From: Nephrocerus scutellatus
Lineage: Eukaryota; Arthropoda; Insecta; Diptera; Pipunculidae
Direction of reading: 5' to 3'
Assembly: GCA_947095585.1 (NCBI GenBank)
Contig: OX352761.1
Location: 39,382,760-39,446,759 of the forward strand
DNA: 64,000 nucleotides
This document shows, one piece after another, positions 53,591-64,000 of the stretch. Both the position numbers and the translations under genes were made by a program. A model generated the notes under the pieces. That model saw only the letters and a program-made list of their open reading frames with translations. It had not been told where the DNA came from and made no database searches. Each line of letters begins with the position of its first letter. The first letter of the stretch is position 1.

Positions 53591-56565
53591 AGATCGTAGA
53601 TGTCGTTGACCCCAGCATTCAATAGGAGCACGAAATTTATTATCATTCCTCTTCTGCCTTTTTATCATAATAATATTTCATACTTTTTTTGCTTTTACAG
53701 TTTTGCATTAAAATGCAATAATAACTTCCTCTTTTTCTCTTTATTTAATTTTTCCTACTATTTTTCTACTTCACTTTCATCTCTTATTGCAAATTACAGT
53801 GATGTAGGTATTCTTTTTCTGAGTGCTTGCGTATTTATTTCATCAACTCTTATTCTTTATGTGCGGTAGCGGGATGTCTGCTGGTGGCACTAACGAGTCA
53901 GCCAGAGTGATGTTGTCAATTCTATGTAATGCACAAAGAGGCTTCAAACTGTGTCATTTGAATACACGTAGTTTAAACCAAACAAAAATTGATTACTTAA
54001 GTTACTTATTTGATAAGTCTAATGTTGATGTCTTATGTGTAAGTGAAACGTGGTTCAAGCCACACATCAATGATAGTTCTTATAACATTAATAATTTCAA
54101 ATTACACAGAAATGACCGTGTAACAAATACTTTTGGTGGTGGGGTTGCTATTTACTGTAGGACAGGACTTAGGTGCGCTGTTTTGGAAAATTCGGTTGGC
54201 TGTGGGGTTGAATTCATAATTGCTGAAATTTCTGATAATCATATTAAATGTCTTGTGGCATGCGTCTACATGTGGATTATCTGTCATTAACACTTTTCCT
54301 ACTCGTTATGCCCCTAATGCTACTCCTAGCTTATTAGACCTGGTAGTAGTTTCTGACCCGTCCTTAGTCTTACTTCAAGATCAAGTTAGTATGGAATCAA
54401 TATCTGATCACGATTTAATATTCTGCACCTTCAACTTAAATTTTTCCCTTAACCCTGAGCCCCTCTCCTTTTCCTATCGTGATTTTAACAGAATAACTCT
54501 TCCATCTCTCTTGGCAGAAGCTTTTGCACTTCCATGGAGTTATTGTTGCGACTTTAACTATCCGTAATGCAAAGCGGAAGTACTTCTCTTCAAAATTGTG
54601 TCCCTCTCTCCCATTGAAACAACTGTGGAGAAATCTTCGAGATATTGGTATTGGGGACAAAGTTCCATTTGACAGTCAACTTGACCCAACTGAGCTTAAT
54701 AACCATTTCCTTACATATGCATCACCTAGCTCCCGCCCATTGACTCCAGTGGCGTATCATAATGTTTGTCCCTCGACTTTTGAATTTTCCACGTTTTCTG
54801 AGGTAGACGTGGCTAGTAGCATCATGTCACTACATTCCAACTCAGTTGGAGACGATGGTATATCTTTAAAATTTTTAAAATTGATTATTCCAGTGATCCT
54901 TAGCCCCCTGTCTCATATTTTTAACTTTTGCATTACTTCTTCATCGTTTCCGAATACTTGGAAATTTGCTAAAATAATTCCAATTGCAAAAAAAGCTAAT
55001 GCCTCTATTCCAACCGACTACCGACCAATAAGTATACTGTCGTGCATATCAAAAATCTTTGAAAAACTAATTACAAAGCAGATCACATTCTATATTAGTG
55101 CCCACAACCTTTTGTCTCCATTGCAATCCGGTTTCCGCCCTCAGCATAGTTGAAAGACAGCAATGGTAAAAGTGATGGACGACATTCGAAACTCGTTTGA
55201 CGATTATCATATTACTTTACTTTGTTTGTTAGATTTCTCAAAGGCCTTTGACACTATAAATCATAATATTCCCTGTAATAAACTCAGACAACTCTTTGGT
55301 TTTGGAGATAATTCTGTTAAGCTTGTAAGGGACTATCTCTCTAACAGGTATCAGAGAGTTCTTGTTGGCGATACTTACTCTTCTTACTGTCGAGTTGAGG
55401 CCGGTGTTCCACAAGGCTCCATTTTGGGTCCGGTTCTATTTTGCATTTATATAAACGACTTAACATGTGTTCTTAAAAACTGTAACTTTCACCTTTATGC
55501 TGATGATCTTCAAATTTACATTTCGAGGCCAATAGGTCTTATTGAAGATCTCGTTTGTCGTTTAAATGAGGATTTGGCCGCCATTTCCTTATAGTCTTCC
55601 ACCTTTGGTTTGAAGTTAAATCCTATAAAGTCACAGGTTATTGCAATTTCACATGAAAATTACGATGTTTCCAACTTTCCCCCTATTTACCTGGACGACA
55701 ACCGGCTAACTTTTTCTAACTGTGTTACCAGCCTGGGGATAAAAATAAATGGTGATCTTTCTTGCTCTAACCATATTAACTTTATTGTCGGTCGCATATA
55801 TGGTATATTGCGCAAGTTATGGCTAACTAGTGATTTTACACCATTGGAAACTAGACGCATGCTGGTGAAATCCTTAATTCTACCTAATATTCTCTGAAAA
55901 TGTAATATATAGCAAACTTGACTCCCACTCGGAACATAAGCTGTTGGTGGCTTGCAATGACGCGATTTGATACGTGTATAAACTTCGTAGATACGATCAC
56001 ACCTCAGCCCTGTTCAATAACGTTTTCGGTTGCCCTCTGAGGCGGCTTCTGGACGCCAGAAACTGTATCTTCTTACATAATATCATTGTAGCACGTACCC
56101 CGGCGTACCTATACAATAAACTGCGTTTTACCCGATCCTCCAGGAATATCACTCTTATTATACCGAAATATAATTTTCTTAATTCCTCAAGGCACTTTCT
56201 CGTTCATGCCACCCGACTGTGAAACTCATTGCCGCCTTCTCTAAAATTAATAGCTAACGCATCGCGCTTCCGGAGGGCTATCTACGATCATTATAATTTG
56301 CAATAATTCCCCCATGAACCCTGCTTTCTATTACTCCTTCCTTTCTTTCTTTCTTTTTACTTTTGTTCCTATACCTTCTTTATTTTAGTTTGTTTTTAAC
56401 CTCTAAATTTTTATACTTTATCGAGTATTATTATCTCAAGTTTGTTAGCTTATATCACAGTTTCATACTTGCATTTATTATCTAAAAAAACTTTGTACAC
56501 TATAAGACTCAGTCTTTTGTAATAACACTTAAGATCATAAATAAAAATGAAATGAAATGAAATAA
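53591..56565 (+). mobile_element. CR1-like LINE inserted in the Jockey-like element
   Basis: Endonuclease pieces (LCHLNTRSLNQTKIDYLSYL at ~53955, SETWFKPHI, SDHDLI at ~54405), then RT (DYRPISILSCISKIFEKLIT at ~55018; LLDFSKAFDTINHN; EAGVPQGSILGPVLFCIYIN; LYADDLQIY at ~55495), then a C-terminal region ending WNSLP-like near 56225. The 3' tail is ATGAAATGAAATGAAAT at ~56547. It has several frameshifts, stops and a missing stretch inside the endonuclease near 54270. The left boundary is uncertain by tens of bases. Confidence 0.82.
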
Positions 56566-57580
56566 GCACTGGAGAACCCACACACTGGCCAACGGACACT
56601 AGAAAAATACCGGACCTCATAGACTTCTGCATAGTTGCCTTGCCTTGAATTATCTTCTGACCATTCACCCATTATAATTGAATTTCAAACAAATCCAAGA
56701 CTTCAAACTCCAGGAGTGCAACTATGCAACCATAAGACAGATTGGACCACATTCCGCGAAATAATTGACGAGAGAATAGAACTTCAGATGTCTGTTGAAA
56801 CACCAAACGAACTCGAAAGTGCCATTACCCATCTAAATGACACAATCCAATTCGCTGCAATAAAATCAACTCCAGAGATTAAAACCAAACAATTCAACGA
56901 CTTGACACCGCAATCAATTCAACAATAAGTCAAAGAAAAACGGAGACTGTGAAAGGTATGGCAAGCTAACAGATCCCCACACGACAAGGAAAAACTGAAC
57001 AAGTCGAAGAAAGAACTAAAAAAACTCTTACAGACACATAATAATCACAACACCAATAAATTTTTATCAAATTTATCAGCAACTAGTTCAACTAACTCCT
57101 CACTATGGAAACTAAGTAAAAAACTTAAGGAAGGTAGCATCTACCAACCACCTCTATTAAAACTGGACAACACTTTGTCTAGGACTAATACAGACAAAGC
57201 TCAAACACTTGCAGATTACTTTAAAACAACATTCACCAATTCTATCAACCAAACTAACACCTCGTTGCCTCAAGTCAGCTCTACGACGTCCAGGACAATA
57301 AAAGCATTTAGCGCAAATGAAATAAAATATATAGACTAAATACAAAGAAGACACCTGGTTATGACATGATAACAGGAAGAATGTTAAAAGAAATACCAGA
57401 TACGGCAATTAAATATTTAAATATTATTTTTAATGCCATTCTTAGGCTAAACTACTTCCCTAAAGTTTGGAAAGTATCAAAAATAACCGCCATACCAAAG
57501 CCAGGCAAGGACGCTACAAGATCATCATCGTATAGACCAATAAGTGTACTTCCAATTATCTCCAAGATATTTATACATCG
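56566..57580 (+). pseudogene. Jockey-like LINE, right part (endonuclease end to RT start)
   Basis: THWPTDTRKIPDLIDFCIV at ~56583, the expected continuation of the endonuclease cut at ~53560. Later KTPGYDMITGRMLKEIPDTA and PKPGKDATRSSSYRPISVLP (57340-57555), the first RT blocks. Many frameshifts. Cut off at 57580 by the BEL element. Confidence 0.8.
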
Positions 57581-57616
57581 TGATCTTGGAACTGGCTTGA
57601 TAATTTTCCTCGGCTT

Positions 57617-59290
57617 TCAGTAGCACTGTACGCATAGAGAAATCGAAATATTGACTGAAATTAGTACCCCAATGAATCCGATGCTATGGTGAATGTCATG
57701 GTGTTGGAGGTTAATTGGCAAGGTATCTTGAAATCTTTGGATGTTTTGCTTCAGCGCTTCGATTTCGGGTTCATGGCGTTGGTAAGAAGGGAGCGACACA
57801 TTTAGCGTGGTATTTTTATCAGGAACATAGACATCCATGAGGTTGCTTAGCGGTAGGTATGGCATCCTTATGACTGAAGGATATATATTATGCCCCCGTA
57901 TGGTCAGAAACTTTTGCTTCGTGATGCGGTCCGGTTCTAGTTTTGCTATTCCTGAGCCTTGAATGGTTAGATGAGTTGTATTTGGACCACATACTATATT
58001 TAGAGTTGATACTTGTCGCAAGGCGTAAAACCATTCATTTGGATTGTGCAGCTGAATCCAATGAGGGCCTTCACCTGACCTTTGTCTTTGGCAGCTGTGA
58101 CAATCGGGAATATGGTTAAAAAGTGAAATCTCGCACGCACTAGCGATTGAGCCTTTATGATGAAAAGGACCTTGTTGCCTGCATAAATACTCTCCTTGAT
58201 TAGTAGATGCACAACCTTTAATACCTTCTTTGGAGAGAGAGTAGTACTGATCTCGATGTATGTTTATTATGAGAAATGGTGATGTTGGTCGTATTTCGGT
58301 GAAGGTTTCATCTACAAGTAATGGAATCACATGCAATAATTCGAATGGTTCGGCTGATATCAATGATATCCTGATTTTAAAAATTGCGTGATTTGGTAGA
58401 ATTCTTCCTTCAATGGTCATTAAATTGTATAAGTTAGTTAGATCCAAGATTGCTGTCGGAAGTCTTAGGTCCCAAGGTAAGTGTTCCATTATGCGTCGTA
58501 GCTCCTGGCTTAGCTGGGATGGGGGTAACAACAATGGGCTAATTTTTCCATGTTGACTGTGAGTAATTACGTCTAAGAGAGAGGCTTGGTTACGTTGAAT
58601 CTGTGTTAGTCAAAGTTTGTATTGCAAGGGAGATAAATATGCTTGACAATTTTTCTTGATGAACTTCCTTAGCTATATTGTCGATTCGTTTTTTCAATTT
58701 ATCAATGCTGTAGGTTATTGCTTCAAAATGTTGGGATATCGCCTCTTGATTTCGATTCATAAGGTGTACCGTGGCTGCGAGGAATAATGTCTGATTCTTC
58801 ATGTAATATAGTAAGTGCTCTTCGTTTTTCTGCAGTCCGTCGATTGTATTTGACATTCGCTCGGCATATTCGGAATCCAAAACACCAAACAATGCATTGG
58901 CTACATTTCCCACTAGATTTCAGGCTCCCGTTTTATTCGAGTTGGGATAGAGGTGTGCGACAATAGGTCATTGGTAGTTACCAGTTCCTTTGTAAGATGC
59001 TGAATTTGAGTTGTTATACTTCTACACTGCTCCTTGGGGTTCATTCTATTGCACAGACCTTCCAGGAAGAAACTGACATTCTGGACGAGTCTTAGTACCT
59101 AAGCTGCATATCATAATATGCTTTAATATTCCAATCACTAGATATCATTCTCGCTGCGCCGATATTTTCGAAATAAATACCTGGGTAAGCTTTGAACGGC
59201 TCCAGATGAATTGGCAGTCCTTGACTAATTGGAATTGTGAGTAAGACTAGTAACATCGTTACTACACTGGAACCCAGTGAATGTTTGATA
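57617..59290 (-). pseudogene. env-like gene of BEL/Pao element E
   Basis: Two main ORFs, 58590-58913 and 57617-58534, are parts of one membrane-protein gene, broken near 58540-58610 by a small deletion relative to element F. The N-terminal part (59100-59290) includes a hydrophobic signal-like stretch. A hydrophobic C-terminal segment (IGFIGVLISV, 57640-57670) could be the membrane anchor. Such env-like genes in BEL elements resemble virus fusion glycoproteins. Described as broken only. Confidence 0.7.
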
Positions 59291-60490
59291 CGTTTCCTAG
59301 GTATTTCTTCCGTAGGAGATGTCGTCGGTGTCGATTTGTTGTTATCTTGAATAAACGTTGGTTCACTGTCGACTGGTAAGGGTGCTAGCTTATGTATTGG
59401 TCTTAACTAATACATAATTTTCTCTAATGCATTTCACAATTCTTCCTAGCTGCCACTGCATTGGCGGTAAGTTATCGTCTTTTATGACAACTAACAAACC
59501 AGGAGTAGCGTTATCTTGCTTGCTTCTCCATTTAATTCGATGCTGTCGCTCACATAAATATTCAGCGCTGCCAAAATTGTGACATTATGGCGGCAATTGT
59601 TCTCCATCGATAATTAAGGCTGGTATTTAACTTTGCTGATCTAGCATCGATTGTGGACGTTAAGGGTTCTCCAATCAGGAAATGCCGCGGAGTTAGCGCA
59701 GAGAGATCGTTGGGATCTGAAGACAGAGACGTTAGTGGTCTTGAATTTAGAATTGCTTCTATCTCTATCTCTATAAGAGATTGCGTTTTAGAAAGTGCTT
59801 AGCTGATTTAACAGCGGCTTCCCATAAACCGCCGAAGTGTGGTGCTCGCGGTGGTATAAAATGGAATTGCATACTCCTCTCCGTTTAGAAGGATGCAATT
59901 TTTTCTTTGGATGCTGATGAATGTATGGATGGCTCTATATAGTCCAACTGATTTAAAGCTTCAACGAAATTTGTCGCGTTGTCGCAGTAAAGATTTTGAC
60001 AATTACCTCTTCTTCCTGTGAACCGCTTAAGTGCACCTATGAATGCTTCAGTAGTAAGATCGCTAACTACCTCAAAATGTGTTGCCTTCGTTATGAAACA
60101 ACAAAATACTGCCGCTTAGACCTTCCGCGGTTGTTTTCCTCTTATTTTAAAGTGTCTACTACTACTAAAAGTCTACTCCCGTATTCACGAAGGGTCGAGC
60201 AGGTTGTACCCGCGTCGCTGGTAGATGCGGTATGACGCAATATACATCGCGTTGAACACTCCCATCACTTGCGTCATTAATTTAGGTTTTGCTCTAGCAC
60301 ATCGAACACATTTTTGGACTACCGAACGAGCAAGTGTTTTTCCTTTAATGGGCCAATACTTCTGACGCACGGCTGCTAACAATTCCTGTGGACCAACATG
60401 AAGATTGTTCTGGTGAATCTCTGTTATTATTAATTTTGTGAGATCGTGGTTATATGGGAGCAAGATTGGGTGCTTCGCATCATAGCTCAA
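59291..60490 (-). pseudogene. Integrase of BEL/Pao element E, degraded
   Basis: 60185-60490 encodes the zinc-binding part (HPILLPYNHDLTK, then HQNNLHVGPQELLAAVRQKY, then CVRCARAKP; H-H-C-C pattern). The core from 60180 to 59520 is broken in several frames, and the C-terminal DUF5641-like part is shortened by ~60 bp compared with 63560-63769. Confidence 0.75.
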
Positions 60491-60513
60491 TGCTGATTAT
60501 TCTAGACGACCTC

Positions 60514-61520
60514 CTACACGAAGTATTCCATACCATATAGATATAAGGGCCCATAGAACCACGGGGTACAACATTTTAGCTTTTCTGCTGATATTCGTCT
60601 GGATACGATGTCAGCAGGGTTTTGCTTAGTTGGAACATGACGCCATTGCTCAGGGAGAGTTTTGCTTCTGATAAACTTGATTCGATTTGCTATAAAACAG
60701 TGATATTTGAATGCTTCCGAGTTTACCCAAGCTAACACAATTTTAGAATCGGTCCAAAAGTATGTATCCAGCTCTCCTAGTTTTAAGCCCTTTGTTACTT
60801 GTTGAGTGAGTTCTGTAGCTAACCTTGCGGCGCACAATTCTAATCGTGGTATTGTTGTTGTCGGCGTAATTTCTCCGTCTATTCCTCTTTTAATTGGTGC
60901 TACTCTAGATGTTGAACAAATTAAAATCCAATTGCAACGGGATGCTAGATAAGGGGCCGATGTTGTCCCGTACGTTACCGTATTCAGCTGGTAACTTTCA
61001 CTTTGACTTTCATCTTGTTTCTTCCGCCAAAATATCAGTTGGTATTTACGATCATCTTCATGAATCATAACTTGTCGGTACATTGTTTCTATATCTGCAA
61101 CGAACACAAACCGCGGTAAACGAAACCGTAGTAGTATGGAGAAGATATCATCTTGAATGGTGGGAGCGGCTAATAGAATATCATTTAACGAGAGATTTGT
61201 CGATGTTTTCATGGATGCATTAAACACAACTCTAAGCTTTGTCGTGAAACTATCTGGTTTTAGCACGCCATGATGCGGAAGGAAGTAGTGCGGTGGACTC
61301 ATATTGTCAATAGAAATTTCTTCCATGTGTCCCAATCGAAGGTATTCTTCCATGAAATTTTCATAAAGAATTCTTTGCTGCTCATCTTTATTTAATCTCC
61401 TTTCTAAGGAGAAAAATCTTCTTTCCGCGATCTGCTTTGAATCACCTAATTCCGATGGATGTCGCGCAAATGGCAGCCTTACTACAAATCTTCCATTCCA
61501 TTGTTCACGAGAAACGGTTC
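60514..61520 (-). pseudogene. Reverse transcriptase of BEL/Pao element E, catalytic block deleted
   Basis: FVVRLPFARHPSELGDSKQI at ~61480, then LSLNDILLAAPTIQDDIFSI and FVFVADIETMYRQVMIHEDD (Pao-type RT), then TYGTTSAPYLASR, after which the sequence jumps directly to CNWILICSTSRVAPIKRG. The YVDD-bearing segment is missing (near 60945). RNase H-like residues follow (IPRLELCAARLATELTQQ; YFWTDSKIVLAWVN). Confidence 0.88.
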
Positions 61521-61556
61521 TTTCGAAGCGTTTGATGCATCTGTAGCGTACCGATA

Positions 61557-61781
61557 GCGTACCGACAGCGTTATCGACAGCACATGCCTTTTTTTTTTTT
61601 TAGAACATCGCACACGCTGTTGATTATCGACAGCGCACGGCTTTTAGTCAATGTCAATGTCAATGTCATCGTTACGGAGAGCTATTTATGGCATTATATT
61701 CAGCACTTGTTCTTTTCTTAATGTCCCATTAAGGACAGATGTAAAATTTAATTGGGAAATAAAAAAAAAAAAAAAAAAAAT
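61557..61781 (+). repeat. 3' remnant of a poly(A) retroelement between the two BEL elements
   Basis: Ends ATTGGGAAATAAA followed by an A-tract of about 20, the look of a LINE 3' end in plus orientation. Also holds GTCAATGTCAATGTCAATGT. The parent is not identified; the Jockey-like element at 53180-57580 has the right orientation. Confidence 0.4.
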
Positions 61782-61849
61782 AGTTGCTTAAACATAATCA
61801 TTCATCAATGTTTATCACGAATCTGCCTTCGGGGTGGTTCGGCATCATG

Positions 61850-63530
61850 AGGACATCACTGCGTGCCCTCGGGACTGGAACTGGCTTGATAATTTTCCTC
61901 GGGTTTCAGTAGCACTGTACGCATAGAAAAATCAAAATAGAGACTTAAATTAGTACCCCAATGAATCCGATGCTATGGTGAATGTCATGGTGTTGGAGGT
62001 TAATTGGCAAGGTATCTTGAAACCTTTGGATGTTTTGCTTCAGCGCTTCGATTTCGGGTTCATGGCGTTGGTAAGAAGGGAGCGACACATTTAGCGTGGT
62101 ATTTTGATCAGGAACATAGATATCCGTGAGGTTGCTTAGCGGTAGGTATGACATCCTTATGACTGAAGGATATATATTATGCCCCCGTATGGTCAGAAAC
62201 TCTTGCTTCGTGATGCGGTCCGGTTCTAGTTCATTTCCATTCATTTGGATTGTGCAGCTGAATCCAATGAGGGCCTTCACCTGACCTTTGTCTTTGGCAG
62301 CTGTGACAATCGGGAATATGGTTAAAAAGTGAAATATCGCACGCACTAGCGATTGAGCCTTTATGATGTTAAGGACCTTGTTGCCTGCATAAATACTCTC
62401 CTTGATTAGTAGATGCACAACCTTTAATACCTTCTTTGGAGAGAGAGTAGTACTGATCTACTGATGATGATACTGATGTATGTTTGTTATGAGAAATGGT
62501 GATGTTGGTCGTATTTCGGTGAAGTTTTCATCTACAAGTAATGGAATCACATGCAATAATTCGAATGGTTCGGCTGATATCCTGATTTTAAAAATTGCGT
62601 GATTGTGTAGAATTCTTCCTTCAATGGTCATTAAATTGTATAAGTTAGTTAGATCCAAGATTGCTGTCGGAAGTCTTAGGTCCCAAGGTAAGTGTTCCAT
62701 TATGCGTCGTAGCTCCTGGCTTAGCTGGGATGGGGGTAACAACAATGGGCTAATTTTTCCATGTTGACTGTGAGTAATTACGTCTAAGAGAGAGGCTTGG
62801 TTACGTTGAAAATTTGCTGTGTTAGTCAAAGTTTGTATTGCAAGGGAGATAAATATGCTTGACAATTTTTCTTGATGAACTTCCTTAGCTATATTGTCGA
62901 TTCGTTTTTTCAATTTATCAATGCTGTAGGTTATTGCTTCAAAATGTTGGGATATCGCCTCTTGATTTCGATTCATAAGGTGTACCGTGGCTGCGAGGAA
63001 TAATGTCTGATTCTTCATGAAATATAGTAAGTGCTCTTCGTTTTTCTGCAGTCCGTCGATTGTATTTGACATTCGCTCGGCATATTCGGAATCCAAAACA
63101 CCAAACAATGCATTGGCTACATTTCCCACTAGATTTAAGGCTCCCGTTTTATTCGAGTTGGGATAGAGGTGTGCGACAATAGGTCATTGGTAGTTACCAG
63201 TTCCTTTGTAAGATGCTGAATTTGAGTTGTTATACTTCTACACTGCTCCTTGTGGTTCATTCTATTGCACAGACCTTCCAGGAAGAAACTGGCATTCTGG
63301 ACGAGTCTTAGTTCCTAAGCTGCATATCATAATATGCTTTAATATTCCAATCACTAGATATCATTCTCGCTGCGCCGATATTTTCGAAATAAATACCTGG
63401 GTAAGCTTTGAACGGCTCCAGATGAATTGGCAGTCCTTGACTAATTGGAATTGTGAGTAAGACTAGTAACATCGTTACTACACTGGAACCAAATGAATGT
63501 TTGATACGTTTCCTAGGTATTTGTTCCGTA
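61850..63530 (-). pseudogene. env-like gene of BEL/Pao element F
   Basis: Closely matches the env-like gene of element E. ORFs 62458-63129 and 61945-62418 are parts of it. Lesions differ from E: a deletion near 62230 removes ~35 codons, and the frame breaks near 62440. Unlike E, its C-terminal end continues past 61877 to a stop near 61860. Confidence 0.7.
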
Positions 63531-64000
63531 GGAGATGTCGTCGGTGTCGATTTGTTGTTATCTTGAATAAACGTTGGTTCACTGTCGACTGGTAAGGGTG
63601 CTAGCTTATGTATTGGTCTTTTGAGCAGACCATTAGTAGTCTTAAGTTCTACAACTCGAACTAAATTGTCATTTCCTCTATTTCCTCTATTTCCTCTAAT
63701 GCATTTCACAATTCTTACTAGCTGCCACTGCATTGGCGGTAAGTTATCGTCTATTATGACAACTAACAAACCAGGAGTAGCGTTATCTTGCTTGCTTCTC
63801 CATTTAATTCGATGCTGTAGCTCACATAAATATTCAGCGCTGCCAAAATTGTGACATTATGGCGGCGATTGTTCTCCATCGATAATTAAGGCTGGTGTTT
63901 AACTTTGCTGATCTAGCATCGATTGTGGACGTTAAGGGTTCTCCAATCAGGAAATGCCGCGGAGTCAGCGCAGAGAGATCGTTGGGATCTGAAGACAGAG
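61877..64000 (-). mobile_element. BEL/Pao retrotransposon F, runs off the right edge
   Basis: Second member of the family of element E, same strand. The env-like gene comes first, then the integrase C-terminus (63560-63769) and integrase core remnants to 64000. The rest lies outside the window. Confidence 0.85.
63540..63769 (-). pseudogene. Integrase C-terminal (DUF5641-like) part of element F
   Basis: VVIIDDNLPPMQWQLVRIVK then LLKRPIHKLAPLPV, the conserved tail of Pao-type integrases. It runs on in the same frame towards the hydrophobic N-terminus of the env-like gene (LLVLLTIPISQG). A GNRGNRGN repeat expansion is visible at ~63675-63700. Confidence 0.8.

Larger units (their letters stand above)
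57586..61550 (-). mobile_element. BEL/Pao retrotransposon E, 5'-truncated and internally deleted
   Basis: On the minus strand, in order: RT, integrase zinc domain, degenerate integrase, then an env-like gene. No LTR, gag or protease was found. The left edge (57587) is the same base of the env end as in element F (61877). Confidence 0.85.

Noticed and set aside
54102..54660. Minus-strand ORFs in the CR1-like LINE region
   Set aside because: Shadows of the plus-strand RT/endonuclease coding sequence.

Overview
The window looks like AT-rich, repeat-laden DNA from a higher fly (Diptera: Brachycera). There is no dense coding, exons are separated by GT..AG introns, the one clear host gene is very close to the fly tankyrase family, and the rest is insect-type transposable elements (copia, gypsy, BEL/Pao, Jockey-, CR1-, RTE- and LOA-like LINEs, mariner, Helitrons, MITEs, SINE-like repeats). 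No rRNA, true tRNA, CRISPR or bacterial gene was seen.

Host gene. Tankyrase (Tnks) runs on the minus strand from its ATG at 40917 to its TGA at 15955. Eight coding exons (40728-40917, 27289-28071, 27074-27234, 25339-27016, 25118-25275, 24775-25067, 16098-16254, 15955-16035) join in frame with canonical splice sites to 1166 residues: ankyrin repeat clusters, a SAM domain and a C-terminal PARP domain with the His-Tyr-Glu triad and the Cys-His-Cys-Cys zinc site. The last two exons, the 3' UTR and part of a LINE lie in a 7.3-kb tandem duplication (copy A 5503-12812, copy B 12827-19621), so the gene has two sets of terminal catalytic exons. After the TGA, in the same frame, each copy has 240 more open codons (Ser/Asn/Gln-rich), a stop-codon readthrough candidate. 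A decayed older copy of part of exon 4 lies at 22400-22830, inside the gene's own 8.5-kb intron 6.

Layout. 1-5500: copia gag remnant, degenerate mariner with about 90-bp inverted ends, SINE-like repeat, 3' half of a LINE. 5500-19620: the tandem duplication (LINE 5' half, Tnks 3' UTR and exons 8-7, a family of about 118-bp repeats carrying ACACATGTGT palindromes, a Helitron, CACACGCG-rich repeats). 19740-24770: LOA-like LINE remnant, Tnks pseudo-exon, MITEs, SINE. 24775-28071: Tnks exons 6 to 2. 28072-40727: 12.7-kb Tnks intron 1 with a 611-bp palindrome, Helitrons, tandem repeats and a full-length but defective gypsy element in antisense. 42123-50100: a second direct duplication of about 3.9 kb with an RTE-like LINE in each copy. 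50100-52160: very AT-rich DNA, an RTE-like endonuclease fragment and a tandem repeat of about 116 bp. 53180-57580: a Jockey-like LINE split by a CR1-like LINE. 57586-64000: two broken BEL/Pao elements with env-like genes, both on the minus strand.

All mobile-element coding regions seen here carry stops, frameshifts or deletions. The only gene that reads as functional is Tnks. The near identity of copies A and B in the exons means either a very recent duplication or an assembly duplicate, and this cannot be settled from the sequence alone.
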